DNA from: Casuarius casuarius
Lineage: Eukaryota > Chordata > Aves > Casuariiformes > Casuariidae
Length of the DNA: 64,000 nt
NCBI GenBank assembly: GCA_003342895.1
Contig: PTFA01000301.1
Span: forward strand, 124,001 to 188,000
Direction of reading: 5' to 3'
Shown: positions 25,860 through 37,199 of the stretch, piece by piece
Layout: every line of letters starts with the position of its first letter
Position numbering within the stretch: the first letter of the stretch is position 1
The notes under the pieces: model-generated
What the model was told of the DNA's origin: nothing
The model's input: the letters and a program-made list of their open reading frames with translations, nothing else
The model's database searches: none
Made by a program: the position numbers and the translations under genes

Positions 25860-28670
25860 TGGCCACACATAACGGACTGCTCTCCCTCTGCAGCTATACC
25901 AACAGCAGTCAGACAAGCTGAATGCAGGGAATGGTGAATGTTACATAATACATAATCCTTCTCAGAACAATTTTAAGTACACACTTTTCTAAACTATTTA
26001 AATGAGACAATTTTCACATACGTAGAAAGATTTTTTCAAGACAAAAACAAAAAATTTATTCTGCCTGAACTGCCTGAAGACGACTCTTAACAAAACAAAA
26101 ATATGTTTTATAGTGCTCTGTAAAGAGAAAAGTTACTCATATTTGTAAATAAATTTGAATTTGAGTGAACTGCTGTCCAGAATAAAAATAATTTATAGCC
26201 CCTAACTCTACTAGCATTCTCCAAGGGGGAAAAAAAAATTTTTAAATGTATTTTACAGGCTCATGCCTTTAAATATTTATTATAGAAAATATCAAGAATA
26301 TTCTCATACAGGGATATACTTAACTCCCTTTGGCTTTGGTGCCTGTTTTCTCGGTTTAAGGGATAAAACTTAGCATTAATACTTCTAAAAGGAAAAAAGA
26401 AAAACTCTTTACTTCAAGAGAGAATTGATGAGAAATCAGATAAGAGAGATTTCGTCCTAGCTCGCATGTGCAAAGCTTTGGACTCTTCATCATCTGTGGG
26501 TGTTTTGGAGCAAGTTCACCGGTAACCTTCTGTACAGTCTCTCAGGCTCTCCTGCTAAGCCCTCACAATCTCCTGTTGCACAAACATGAGAGAAAATCCT
26601 GCTGGGTTCGTTCAGCAGATACTCTGTGCTTTTTAACTCTTCCCAAGGGATATCTGCGCATCTGATATCTACTCTCTCTCCTGCTCTGTTCGTTAAAGTC
26701 TGTGTCATATGAATATCATCTATTTCACTTCATTACCCAAGGGTAGTTCCCTATTTCCACACGAAGCTGTTCTGAGAGATTTTGGCATAAAAATCTCCTA
26801 TAGGTTTTGTAAACAAATGTAAAAATGATTCTTGGTCTGAGACCAAGAGTTTCTATTGCCAACGAATATGTTACATCCAGAGAGCATATAAAGCGTTGGA
26901 TGAACTTCAAATATCGAAGAATTCAGTATACATATATTCCTCTGAGTTCAAAAGCGTATACATTTTGGAGGAGCCAAGGCACAGACCAAAACCAACAATA
27001 ACAAAAAAAGGCATCTATGTTCAATGTTGCATCCTCATTTAAGGATTTTTCCTCAGCTCTTCTTTTCTCACAAATTGTTTCCACTCTGAAAAAACCTTTT
27101 TGGCCTGCTTTGGTTAATTGTTGAAGTATACTTTTGATTTAACTAGGAGAGAACTTCTTTTTTTTTTGACAAATTTCCTTTGACAAAATCTGGCTAATTC
27201 TATCAAACCAATCAGCTTAGTTATGTTTCACACACTACTGAAACTCTGCAAGAAAAACAAATGTTTATGAAATGTCTAATACAGAAGAAACCTTAATAAG
27301 ACGCTATGGTACCTTAAACTGTAACTCGGCTCAGGCATTCCTAGGAACATAACAGGTGTCTGCTAGCGAGATGCAATATTGGCAATAACTTTTTTCCCCT
27401 CTTGAAATGAGAAATTCTAAAGAAAGCACAAGAGAACTAGCCTTGAAATTTCTTATGCATGATTTCCAGTGATGAGTGGTTTGCTGGTACAGATGCTCAA
27501 TGAAATCATTTCTTTTTCATGGTATTTTAGCTAAAGGAAGGAAGGAAAGATAAGATGATGGGGGAAAAAATCCTCAGAAGTTCACCGACTGTTTCATTTT
27601 TGTTTTATCTCGAAGATTTGGGAATCCAGGAAGGAAGTTTTTGTACATTAAATGTAGTTCAATTTTGTGATACCTATTGTACAATGCACAAAATCATAAG
27701 GCCTCCTACTAGACAGCTGGTTTACATTTTTCCCTTTATTCTGTGGATTATTCCTGAAGAATTACAAACCAAACAATCTCCCAATCTATGTGGGCAAAAA
27801 AATCAATTTCTTTTTAAGTTCCTTGTGCAATTCAAAATAACCTTTCTATAAAGATTAACCTGTTCTTCTATCTTCACTCTATCTCAGGTTCTTGTTCCCT
27901 AGTCCTTTACTCCAGTTGTAACATTTAAAATACATCTCCATAGGTATTTTACACCAGCACTCATCACCAGTGAACATTTTAGTTAAAAAAATCTTTTTTT
28001 TTTTTTAAAAAAACCCCAATGCTCAGTGCTTTCTTTACAGTTTATTACCTAATTGCACATAAGTATAACTAATGTTTAGGGGTCAATACCTATCCATGAC
28101 TTTACCTTCATACTACAGTGCGATGCCAGTGCTCCCTTACTCCCATACATAGCATATTAAAAAACCTTTTCCTGCATGAAAAGCTTCCTCAAATTCACCC
28201 CTATGGCCCTTGCAGTCGTACATTAATCACAGCAGAGAGTATCAGGAAAACATATCACCAGTGTTATTGGCGCTTGTCTGACATGCATCTCTAAAAGAAC
28301 AGTAACCCTTCTATACATTAGCATTATCTCAAAGCATGAAAACAGACCTTAAACAGATAAAAATAGAGAACTCTGCTATTCCCAGTTGATACTGTCTCTG
28401 TTCAACATGCCCAGGGTAGGCAATCGTCCAGTGCACAACCTCATAGCTGTATGACTGCTATTACAGCTAAAAGCCATATAGAAGAGATTCAGTGTAAAGA
28501 ATTTCCTGAATATCTCTATTTTTAGTATTGACTCACCTCTAAAATGTGATAGCTAAATGTTTACCATACCAGTAATTTAACAGATAAGTAAAATAATTTA
28601 AAATTATTTGAGAATTACAAATAAAACACATAAAATGAGACCTTGTTACTTTACATTTACAGTTATTGGA
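25860..28670. other. AT-rich non-coding DNA
   Basis: I see no gene, RNA gene or named repeat. The minus frame at 26490-26708 (72 codons) and the plus frame at 27555-27851 (98 codons) show no domain I recognise. A minus-strand donor-like AGAG/GTGAGTC near 28.53 kb has stops before it in all frames. Confidence 0.5.
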
Positions 28671-28859
28671 CAAATTCTAAAACATATGTTCCTCTTCTCG
28701 TTTTATATAATCTTTGCTTTTCATTGAGGAAAAGCCACCAATGAAAACAAAGATTTCCCAAGTGCGGTAGTCGCAATCATCCGTAGCTATGAAGCATTTA
28801 TTAACAACTTCCTGACAGTACTCGCAATTTAAAGCACACACAGAGGATTGACTGACATT

Positions 28860-29295
28860 GCCCAGACTTTTGGCAGCCCCCAGACATTCCCTAGCTCCCG
28901 CACAATGGCGGCCACGGCGCTCGGAGCGGCAGCCCTCCGGGGAGCTGGATGGATCCCTGCCCAGGCACGCCCTGGCTGATTCACCGGCGAGGCAGTGGGG
29001 GAGGAAAAGCACATCTATTTTCCTGCAAGAGGGGGACGTGGCCCTGGTCCCAGCTATTATTCATATCTGCCCATTGCCTGTAAGGGAGACAGCAATGGAT
29101 GCCTGGGGTGACATGTTTTCGCTAGGCTGGGGTGGCAGAGGGAGGAAGGCGGCACGGGCGCGTGGCAGCTTCGGCGGCAGGCCTGCTCTCGCGACGAGCC
29201 TGCGCCGTGCTCTGACACAGCTCGCTCGCTCTCTCCCCGGCTCACATCCTGCCTCCGACTCCTGGGTTCCCTTCCACAGCCTCCCTTGAAGCTCC
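28860..29295. promoter_or_regulatory. GC/CpG-rich patch with YY1-like ATGGCGGC motif
   Basis: GC and CG content rise sharply over about 430 bp against AT-rich flanks. Near its start lies CACAATGGCGGCC, a match to the YY1 core ATGGCGGC common at vertebrate promoters. The same ATG (28905) has A at -3 and G at +4, but its frame closes after 24 codons with no splice donor inside. This could be a minor promoter, an enhancer-associated CpG patch or a retained old island. The long frames here on both strands reflect low stop frequency in GC-rich DNA. Confidence 0.35.
28905..28979 (+). CDS. 24-codon ATG ORF in CpG-rich patch, doubtful
   Basis: The ORF begins at an ATG in a strong Kozak context and translates as MAATALGAAALRG followed by AGWIPAQARPG. 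It is Ala/Arg-rich with no acidic residue, like the start of a mitochondrial presequence. It stops in frame after 24 codons and contains no GT donor, so it cannot be extended by splicing from within. I cannot assign a product. It is most likely a chance frame or an upstream ORF. Confidence 0.12.
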   Translation: MAATALGAAALRGAGWIPAQARPG

Positions 29296-29371
29296 TTGGC
29301 AGCTCACGATATGAGATATCCAAGTTACTGAGGAGAAAAAAACCTCTCTCCCCCTCAGAAGCCAGCTGTTC

Positions 29372-29388
29372 CCTCCTCCTCCTCCTCC
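29372..29388 (+). repeat. (CCT)n microsatellite
   Basis: Between five and six consecutive CCT units lie at the edge of the GC-rich patch. Confidence 0.85.
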
Positions 29389-30049
29389 AACACTTCTGAG
29401 TTCACTACACAGGAAATCGGGAAAGCAAAATTAATTCCGATCGGTAACAGCACATACACTGCCTACAGTTGCAAGTCTGCCCCCGTATCTGAAGCAGCAC
29501 AACTCTCCCATCAAGCACAGGGAAGACATCCAAGGAGAGCTAGCTCTTAAGTATGTTCTCAAGCCATCTGTGAACATTTTAAAGTGTGTTCCAAAGCACG
29601 CAGGAGACGACGGCATCATTCGAAGCAGAAGTGAAATGCATGGCACGTGCCTAGAGCCAAATAAACTCCTCTTGTAGGGAGGTTAGTGGTAACACACACA
29701 GTTCTTGCAACACTATTTTTCATTCCAGAGCTGAGACTGGTGAGTATTAGCCTACATAACTATGCTTACAGGTAATCACTTTGCTCCATTTATAGCCTCC
29801 TGTAGAAAGGCAAATCTCTATGGGCTTTCTTAGAAGCAAAGACAGCAGGGTCCAAGCTGATGCTGAAGCTTTCCCCTTCCAACCCTCACTGTAAGGAAAT
29901 GCAATGATGCCATTTGGAGTCAAAGAAAAAAAAAAACAAAAAGGCATTATTAAATATACTCCTAAGACTACAAACTTCTGTCTCAACAAACTGCTTTCTT
30001 TCACCAATGCGGAATTGATTTCTTTAAATAAAGGTTTATTTTAAAGGGG

Positions 30050-30900
30050 GTCCTGTTTTGTTCATCGTGAGTAAACTCTTACAGTAACAGCCTGTCTTTT
30101 GCAGTTAATTGCTGCTTGTCTCCTTGGATATCATCATTTGCATAATTGTGATTCTCTTCAATAAAAAGGGATTATATAATCTTGGAGAAGCAAACATCAT
30201 AAAATTTAAATTTACATGAAATTAAAGGAATAAGTGTGCCATGGTAACAGTGCTATTAACTTCCACCAAAGAATAAAGTCTTTAATATTATAAAGTCACC
30301 ATATTTATAGAAAATCATTTAGACTATGCTGCTTCTAAAATGTCATGCAAAATTAAAACAACAGACCATACTTTGAAGTAACATTACAGAAATAATACTA
30401 ATGCCAACTTTAAAGTGTTTGTAATAAGGGACATGAGGTTCTCTTGAGGCTGGTTTCACATTTCTGAATTGGAAAATTTTTACACCTCCTAAGAGTAAAA
30501 GAAGCAATTGGATAGAAAGCTTTACTTCTAAAATTTATAAATAAGAGCAAATTGCAATGTATGCCATAAATTTTATATACCTTCCAGTAGATGTATTGGT
30601 ATAATCCACCGTTGCGTAGATGAATTGCAACAAGTTGCAGTGACCTAGAGACTCCGAGATGATAGTAGATTTTTTTCCTAGCACAGTAACTGGACTATTT
30701 ACACCTACATCTTTTTGTATGGATTAATTAACTGTATTTGTTCTTATTGCTGCTAACATTTGAAACTGGTGAGAGCTCAAAGAGCAGGCTAATCTAATTA
30801 AGAAAGTGCTTTGTAAACTAAAGAACAAAATCTAATTAGTTCAAAGGCCTGACACTGAATAGCTACCAACTTAAATTTTCTAACATTAAGTACCAGAAAA
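30050..30900. promoter_or_regulatory. Candidate developmental enhancer block (POU and homeodomain words)
   Basis: The block holds a perfect octamer ATTTGCAT at 30136-30143 and TTAATTAAC at 30724-30732. It also has TAATTA cores at 30795-30800 and 30833-30838, the last inside TCTAATTAG. There is no repeat and no significant open frame. POU plus paired-type or LHX-type homeodomain sites in AT-rich, evenly complex DNA are characteristic of long-range enhancers in vertebrate gene deserts or large introns. The sites are seen; the function is inferred. Confidence 0.3.
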
Positions 30901-33900
30901 TTTTAAAAAATTCTTCCCCAAAATATTGTGGCACATTGAATATTAAAAGAATTTAAATTAGGCAAAACTTCATCTTAAAAATAAAAACACAACCTCACAT
31001 GCCTCCCACTTCACACCAACTTCCCACCAAGTTTCTACTTCCTGTCAAGTCGGCTGCGTCTTTGCTGCCTTGAGAGAATTTATTCCTGTTCAGTCTCATT
31101 CACATACACAACCTCAAAACACTGAGGATGGAGAAGACAGCTCTGGAACATAACGTGGTGCTCAGCGCAGCCCCCCTGCTCTGGAAAAGGCAGCTCCAAA
31201 GTTACAGTGAGATGGTGAAGAGACAATTCAAAGTAGGTACAAAAAAACCTGACGAGCCTCAGCTCTTGCAGCACCTGAAACCTCTGTGAAGTGCAACAAA
31301 TCTGCTGCTCCAGGCTGATAAGAAGCACTTTTCCCTTAAACGTTATAGGGTTAAACAGACATGACAGAAAAATAAAGCAAACCAAATGTCATCATGCCCA
31401 GAAGATGAATGAATATGACCCTATCATCTTAGCACACCATAAAGCTCCTCAGCTTGGCATAATGAGCAACAAGAACTTTTCCTAGAAAAAATCCTACTGG
31501 CCACGTACCAAGGAGTCTTTACCTTCCGGAATATTTTTTAGTTAAAGACTGCTCAGAATGAGAGATAAAATCAGCTGGCCTGTGTCCCCCACCTTGGCCC
31601 TTAGAAGAGGACAACGATATTGTAATGAGTCATTTCATTAGGAGGGAGAGTTGGTTTCCCCACACAACAAACCATTTAACCTAGCAGCTCAGATTGTCCC
31701 TGCCCACCCTACACTGCAGCGTCTGCTCTGAGCATTTGGCAAGCTATGAGCTGATGTTCCCAGCAAAGTACACAATTTTGTCACTGTTCAGTGTACATAT
31801 TGAAAAAGATAACCAGAACAATATAAATAACGGTATTTACTTTGGGCATGGATCTTGGCTAACTGAGCTGGCCGCGAATATAGACAACGCGGCAATCAGC
31901 CTGCATTTGCTTTGTTTTTGCCATTCTATTTCTCCTTCCAGCCAAATATGTTAAATGTTCCTGCTTAAAAATAAGAACCAAGGGAAAAATAGTAGCTAAA
32001 GATTGCATGGGGAATCCTTTAATCATTCAGGGCAATAAATGATTTTACAACTGCAAAAAGTTGGAAGACTTCCTTGAAAAAAGAAACATTTTTGCAAACT
32101 GCTAACGTGAAAGGAATAAACCAAATACTACAAATACCCTATTTCGGCTAAGAGCGTGATATGACAAAACAACTAGAAATAGTTCCTCAGTGAGACAAAA
32201 ATCCATATTTAACAAAATAAGAAGGAAACATCAGGTATGCATACCTTGAGATTTCACCTTAAGAAACAAAAACGTTTATGAGCTTGAAAGAATAACTTCT
32301 ATAGATTAAAAAAAACGGCTAGCAAATTATTCATTACATTGTGCTGGACCTTTGAAAGGCAATGTGACTTGCATTTATGAGATAATAGTGTACAGTGTGC
32401 TGGCGATGCTCAGTGAAAGCTAACTATCACGGATATACGTTCTGGAGCTGTCCAAAGGCGGCCTGGGAGCCATCCTTTTGTTCAGAAAAGTGATGTAGAG
32501 GAGAGTCTGTGCAAATCTTGTGGTGTAAGTACTTAAATAAGCACAATATATATCCTGTGACTTGAAAAAAAGAAGGGGTGAGGTTCTGCTTCAATTTACT
32601 GATGTCACAATTATTCTATTATAGGAATTTGTTTTTTAAAAAAAGGCAAAAAAGCTTCATTTTTAAAAGCTTTAGGATGTTGTATGTGCATACTTCAACT
32701 AAAATGCTTTTTTCCTTCGTTACTAGAAAGCAAAAAAACCCTCGTCATTCCAAACTCATTTGCAGCATTATCCCTAACTTTATCTCCAAACCTGAGACGA
32801 GGCAAAAACAAGCAAGCAAACGAAGGCCCTGGGGGCCAACCAAGCAAACAGGAACACGTCTGCTGGCGAAGCAGAGCTGCTCCTCTATGGCCCAGTGGCA
32901 CCTGCTGCATCGGCGCTGCAAAAGGGACAAAACAGGCAGGCTGGCAGCCTCCAACATGGAGCAATTCTCCTAGAAGTGGAAGGACCAGAAGTGCTTAGAG
33001 AAAGCTGCATTGACCCATACAGCTGTGCACAACACCCTGGGTTCGAGAGGAATGGCTGCAGCTCTCCCGGCTATGCCGCAGCGAGGTTAACATTTTGGAC
33101 TGCTACACCGGGAGCAACAGTCGCGATGACAAAGCCGCAGAGAGCAAGATCTCCCTGAGAAGCTGACTGCTCTTCTCCTACCTAGATTTTCTCTAACAGA
33201 GCTGTTCTGGATGGACTCTGTCTTCCTTTTGAGTACAGATGGTTGAAAGTAAAACAGTCCAGTTACATTTTGGGGACAGCTGCTTTCTGTCTGTCCTTAC
33301 TGTCTGGACTGATCTTGTCCATCGCCAAGCACACCTCTGCACCTAATGTACCGCAGGCACAACCGGGTGTCTTCCAAAGACCCATCTCAAAGTATCTATG
33401 CAAAATAACTGCACTGCTATAACTTTTGGAGGACTTATTCAAAAGTTTTATTAAAATAAGAGAACAAAAACGCAAACGCTAGCTATAGCTATATTCCTCT
33501 GACTGCTGCCGCTGCTTTGGTTGAGGAAGGTCAGCATTTTTTAAAAGACGACACTTGCACAATCTGTAAAGAGAACGAGCCTCCCAGGTCCCTTCTCTCC
33601 GGACAACCTAAAATGAGAAATTACAGTATGTCACCTGAACACCACCAAATTCACTATCCAAGAAAAACAGCCACCAAGGGCTGCATTAGAAAGACAAGGA
33701 GTAGAAAACAGAGAGATCAGAACAGCTCCAAATACACAAATTATTTAGTGGAGTTTTCTGTGAAAGTTGGCAGTTATGTTTCAGGTGATAGAGCGCTCAG
33801 CTTTGACATAATGCCTGCTATCAGAGTAAAAGGTGAAAAAAACGTTTCCATGTCACAAATGCAGAAAAAGCCATCTCAGCTGGAAGAATAAGTTTCTTTT

Positions 33901-34590
33901 CCCTGTAAAAAGGGAACCGTTTTCCCTTAGCAGAAGAAAGGATGTAGATTTTAGAAGATCCTCCTAAGTACTTAAACATACTCTGAAACAATACACTTGT
34001 TTTAGGAACTATAATTTCCCTTTACTTTTCACTTTGATTGATTTTTCATTTAAACATTTTTGGGGAGAGAAGTTCTGATTAAGATTTATAAACACTTACC
34101 AAAATACAGTTTAAAACAAAACCTGAAGTCTAAGGGAGTTTCAATGCTACAAGAACCATCTTGTCGTAATTTTAAATAAAAATTTATTGAGTATTCAACC
34201 CAAACTGGACTGTGTCACCAATTACTGTTGGCAACTCAAATCAGAGTTACTCAAGTAAAAACATGTGCTTCCATGCATTTCACTGTATGTTGCTCTACAG
34301 TATATTCCATTATGGACTATCCACCCTACAAGAAACTGCTTCAAGGAATTATTCCAACACATTTCTCCTAGAAAAACAGCTGTATAGTTGGTATCAAATA
34401 TGTGTTAACTAGGAGTGCAGAACTGACAAAAGTTCTGTTACTGCAGTCTCAAAAACACTCATTCATGTTTCTTCTTACAAGCAAATTTGTATATAGAAAT
34501 ATGTAAAAAGACAAAGACAAAAAAACCCAGGACCACTTGTCTGGAAGTTTAAACATCCATGGTATACAACTATGCTTTAGTCCTGATGTG
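30901..34590. other. Non-coding DNA
   Basis: No gene is supported. Overlapping frames on both strands at 32578-33158 coincide with a moderately GC-rich patch and show no domain. The 124-codon frame at 33517-33891 begins at TTG rather than ATG. The minus frame at 31080-31385 (101 codons) is Cys- and Leu-rich but unrecognised. Confidence 0.5.
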
Positions 34591-34592
34591 AC

Positions 34593-34608
34593 GTGAATCA
34601 GGATTCAC
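34593..34608. repeat. Short palindrome, 7-bp arms
   Basis: GTGAATC and GATTCAC flank a 2-base spacer (AG). It lies 30 bp from a longer palindrome, so it is recorded as part of a pair. Confidence 0.8.
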
Positions 34609-34637
34609 ATGTTTCACTTCTGCAAAATATTAGCTGC

Positions 34638-34664
34638 AAAATCACACACCTAGTGTGTGATTTT
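34638..34664. repeat. Perfect palindrome, 12-bp arms with 3-base spacer
   Basis: AAAATCACACAC is followed by CTA and then GTGTGTGATTTT, an exact inverted repeat. Twelve matched base pairs with a 3-base loop are unlikely by chance at any one site. It could extrude as a cruciform, fold in RNA, or serve as a symmetric protein-binding site. Confidence 0.9.
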
Positions 34665-34699
34665 AAATGTGGATTAAAATAGCTGTTTTAATAAAAGAA

Positions 34700-36590
34700 T
34701 AAGAATCAATGCAGAATGTTCAAATGCACAACAAGCCCATTACTACATGCAGTCACTACAGACTGCACAGCAGCTGTATATTTTCCAGACCTCTCACAAG
34801 TTAAATATAAGTTATTGCTGCCACCAGCAGGACGTTTCTCAAAATATTTGATCTTAATGTTTCTCAACATTTGTTTTTCTATACAGACTTCTATATGCTT
34901 GCATTCAGATCCAATGATACTTCTGATGATATATGAAATTGGAATCAACATTGAAAAAGCTGTACAACAGATAATTCCATGTTCCCTAAAAAACCTGAGA
35001 AGCGCATTCCTTTTTCTTCTCAAGAAAATAGTTTACAGAATGCAGCTTGATGTCATGGGTGCAAGTCACATGCTAAATGCTGAAAAAAACCAAAATCCTC
35101 ATCCAAACAACATAGAGAAGGTAAAAAGAGGCTGTGAAACGGACAAAGGGTTCAATGTGAGGAATACCATAAAAAGTAGCAATGACACTGTTGGAATTTT
35201 TCACAGTAGTGACAGAGTTTATACGTAGAGAACGTAATCACGATACAACCATATTCAGCAGAACTTTTAAGCTCACTGAAAAGAAATCAGTGGCATTCGG
35301 GAAGGGAAGGGCTGCTGACAGGGATAAGGGGCTCCCCAGCTGATCTGACCTTCCTCTGCATGTATATTTGCTCATCATGCGAGGGGAGCGGGGGAAGAAA
35401 ATGAGAAGGAACTCTCTCTGTGGGACTTCATTCAGTAGACAGAGGGATGCTTTACAAGTCCCAAACCCTGTAGATGGTACAGCAAACGGCTGAGGAGGTG
35501 CCCAAAAAGGCTGTACCATGCAGAGCCCCCGAGAAAAGAAGAGCATTGCATTACAGCTGCCATGATATACTGATAAGTATCAGTACTTGCCAGATGATAG
35601 CAAAATTATTGTCTGTAAGAACAAAGCTTTGTCAGGACTAGCAGATTTATAAACAAATCAATTCTAATCTGCTGAAAGGTCATCTTTCCATTAAGACTGA
35701 ATAGGAATGTGATTAAATTACATGGTTGGCTACAGACATCTACAACAGGGCACCCAATAGGGGGAAGGTTAGGAGCTGAGTTGCAATAAAAATACAGACT
35801 GATACTCCGTGGCTTTTCTCGTGAAACACTCACATGAAGCAGGTAAGCCACATTTCGGGGAGGCCGAGTTTGAAGTGTTATCTAGATGATGGTTAAAGGG
35901 AGCTATCTGACTAAGGAAACATGATAACGACAGTTCACTCTATTCTGAAACAAAACACATTTCTTTCCTCCTCTACAAATCAGGTCCAGCTTCTGAAACT
36001 GCAGCAGCGAGATTCGACTGTGGTGCCTCACTCACTGCTGGTTTTCTGCCCTGCAAATTTTGCCTCTGGAAGAGTTTTTATGAATCTCTGCTTTAAGAAA
36101 AGGATACTGGTTACAAAATCTACAAGCTAGATACGCAAACAAGGATGTGTATCCAGCTCTATGGACAAAGGAGAGGAGGAAGAAAGGGACAGAACAGAAA
36201 CTTTGTCCTCAGCACCCATAAGCCTTGCAAAGAGGTTATGCCCTACCTAGAAGGATACATTATGAAGAGATGCAATTAGCAGTCGCATTGCTCAGTTCAC
36301 TCTTCGTGTCTCCAGAAAGTCAGACATGAGCAGGTCCAGTGTAAAGCAGCTTTTTTTGTTTAGCTGATGGCTAAACTGCAGCAGCTGCTAGAGGATTTTT
36401 AAGCCGCAGACTGCATGTAGAGGCTGCTGCAGTACATTGCCCATATTGTATGCTAGCTTGATTCCAGCATTCCCTTTGAAGGAGGTAAAAAAAGCACTTT
36501 GCAAATGACTGTGAAAAACGATTCTTCTCCACTTCTGCTCTCTGAATGTGTTTTAAAACTACCTTTCTTTTTCTAACATAAAAACAAAGA
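34700..36590. other. Non-coding DNA containing the longest ATG frame of the window
   Basis: An ATG frame of 170 codons runs from 34716 to 35228 on the plus strand. It has mixed hydrophobic and polar composition and no motif I recognise. It overlaps an opposite-strand frame and lacks a convincing splice context. I treat it as a chance frame. A plus donor-like AAGCAG/GTAAGCC occurs near 35.84 kb without a clear open exon. Confidence 0.45.
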
Positions 36591-36639
36591 AGCAGATACT
36601 AAAAAAACACTAGAATTAAACATAACTTAGGCTTTTTGT

Positions 36640-37010
36640 TATTTTTATTCTGTTTTTCTAATGTCTGCTCTAAACCTGTCATTAAATACTTTAGCTTAAT
36701 TAGCTTATACTGGCACCTATTGGTGAAAAATAATACTTGCATGCTCCATTATCAATTATTGCTTGCTCTTTAATCAGCAACACCAATGCTGTTTACAGTA
36801 ATTATTGGTTTGCACCCTTCCCACTCCATTAGGAGAGTGTTTCCCACTAACTGTTCTAATTGCCCTATAGTAAATTGGTTTTGAAAATAACAAGCGAGGG
36901 GGAAAACCTGTTTTAAATCACGTAAGAGTTAATTTTTCTCCTCCTAAAAAAGTGTTTAAAAAAAGTTTAACTGATTTATGCTTGTACTCAGAATATCTGT
37001 GGAGTACACT
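36640..37010. promoter_or_regulatory. Candidate regulatory block, homeodomain-rich
   Basis: TTAATTAG lies at 36696-36703 and TAATTATT at 36799-36806, followed by further TAAT and ATTG words in repeat-free AT-rich DNA with no open frame. The density of homeodomain cores suggests an enhancer, but in AT-rich DNA some are expected by chance. Alignment to other birds and mammals would decide. Confidence 0.25.
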
Positions 37011-37199
37011 CAATCAGTGTGATGGGCCAGAAATCAGATGACAAAAACTCAGATTTTAAATGGAAGCATAGGCTATCTCACTTAAATCTTACCGACCAAA
37101 CCACTATAAGCAGTCAACACACCAAATATAACTAATAATTATCCTTTTAAATGTAATTAACTATAATAATAATGCTAAAAATTGAGACTAAGTAAAAAT

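Noticed and set aside
28858..29289. 143-codon plus frame and overlapping minus frames in the GC patch
   Set aside because: It starts at TTG, and frames are open on both strands because the DNA is GC-rich. No domain is visible.
29725..29740. 11-bp microexon between a good acceptor and GTGAGTA
   Set aside because: It is too short to support without transcript evidence.
33517..33891. 124-codon plus frame, Lys/Ser-rich
   Set aside because: It starts at TTG and shows no family similarity or splice signals at its borders.
34716..35228. 170-codon ATG frame, plus strand
   Set aside because: It is the longest ATG frame but has no recognisable motif, AT-driven composition, an overlapping opposite frame, no clear promoter and no splice context. 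It is compatible with chance in 64 kb.
35750..35845. Plus-strand donor AAGCAG/GTAAGCC as the end of a coding exon
   Set aside because: The frames before it carry a stop about 40 bases upstream and there is no convincing acceptor.
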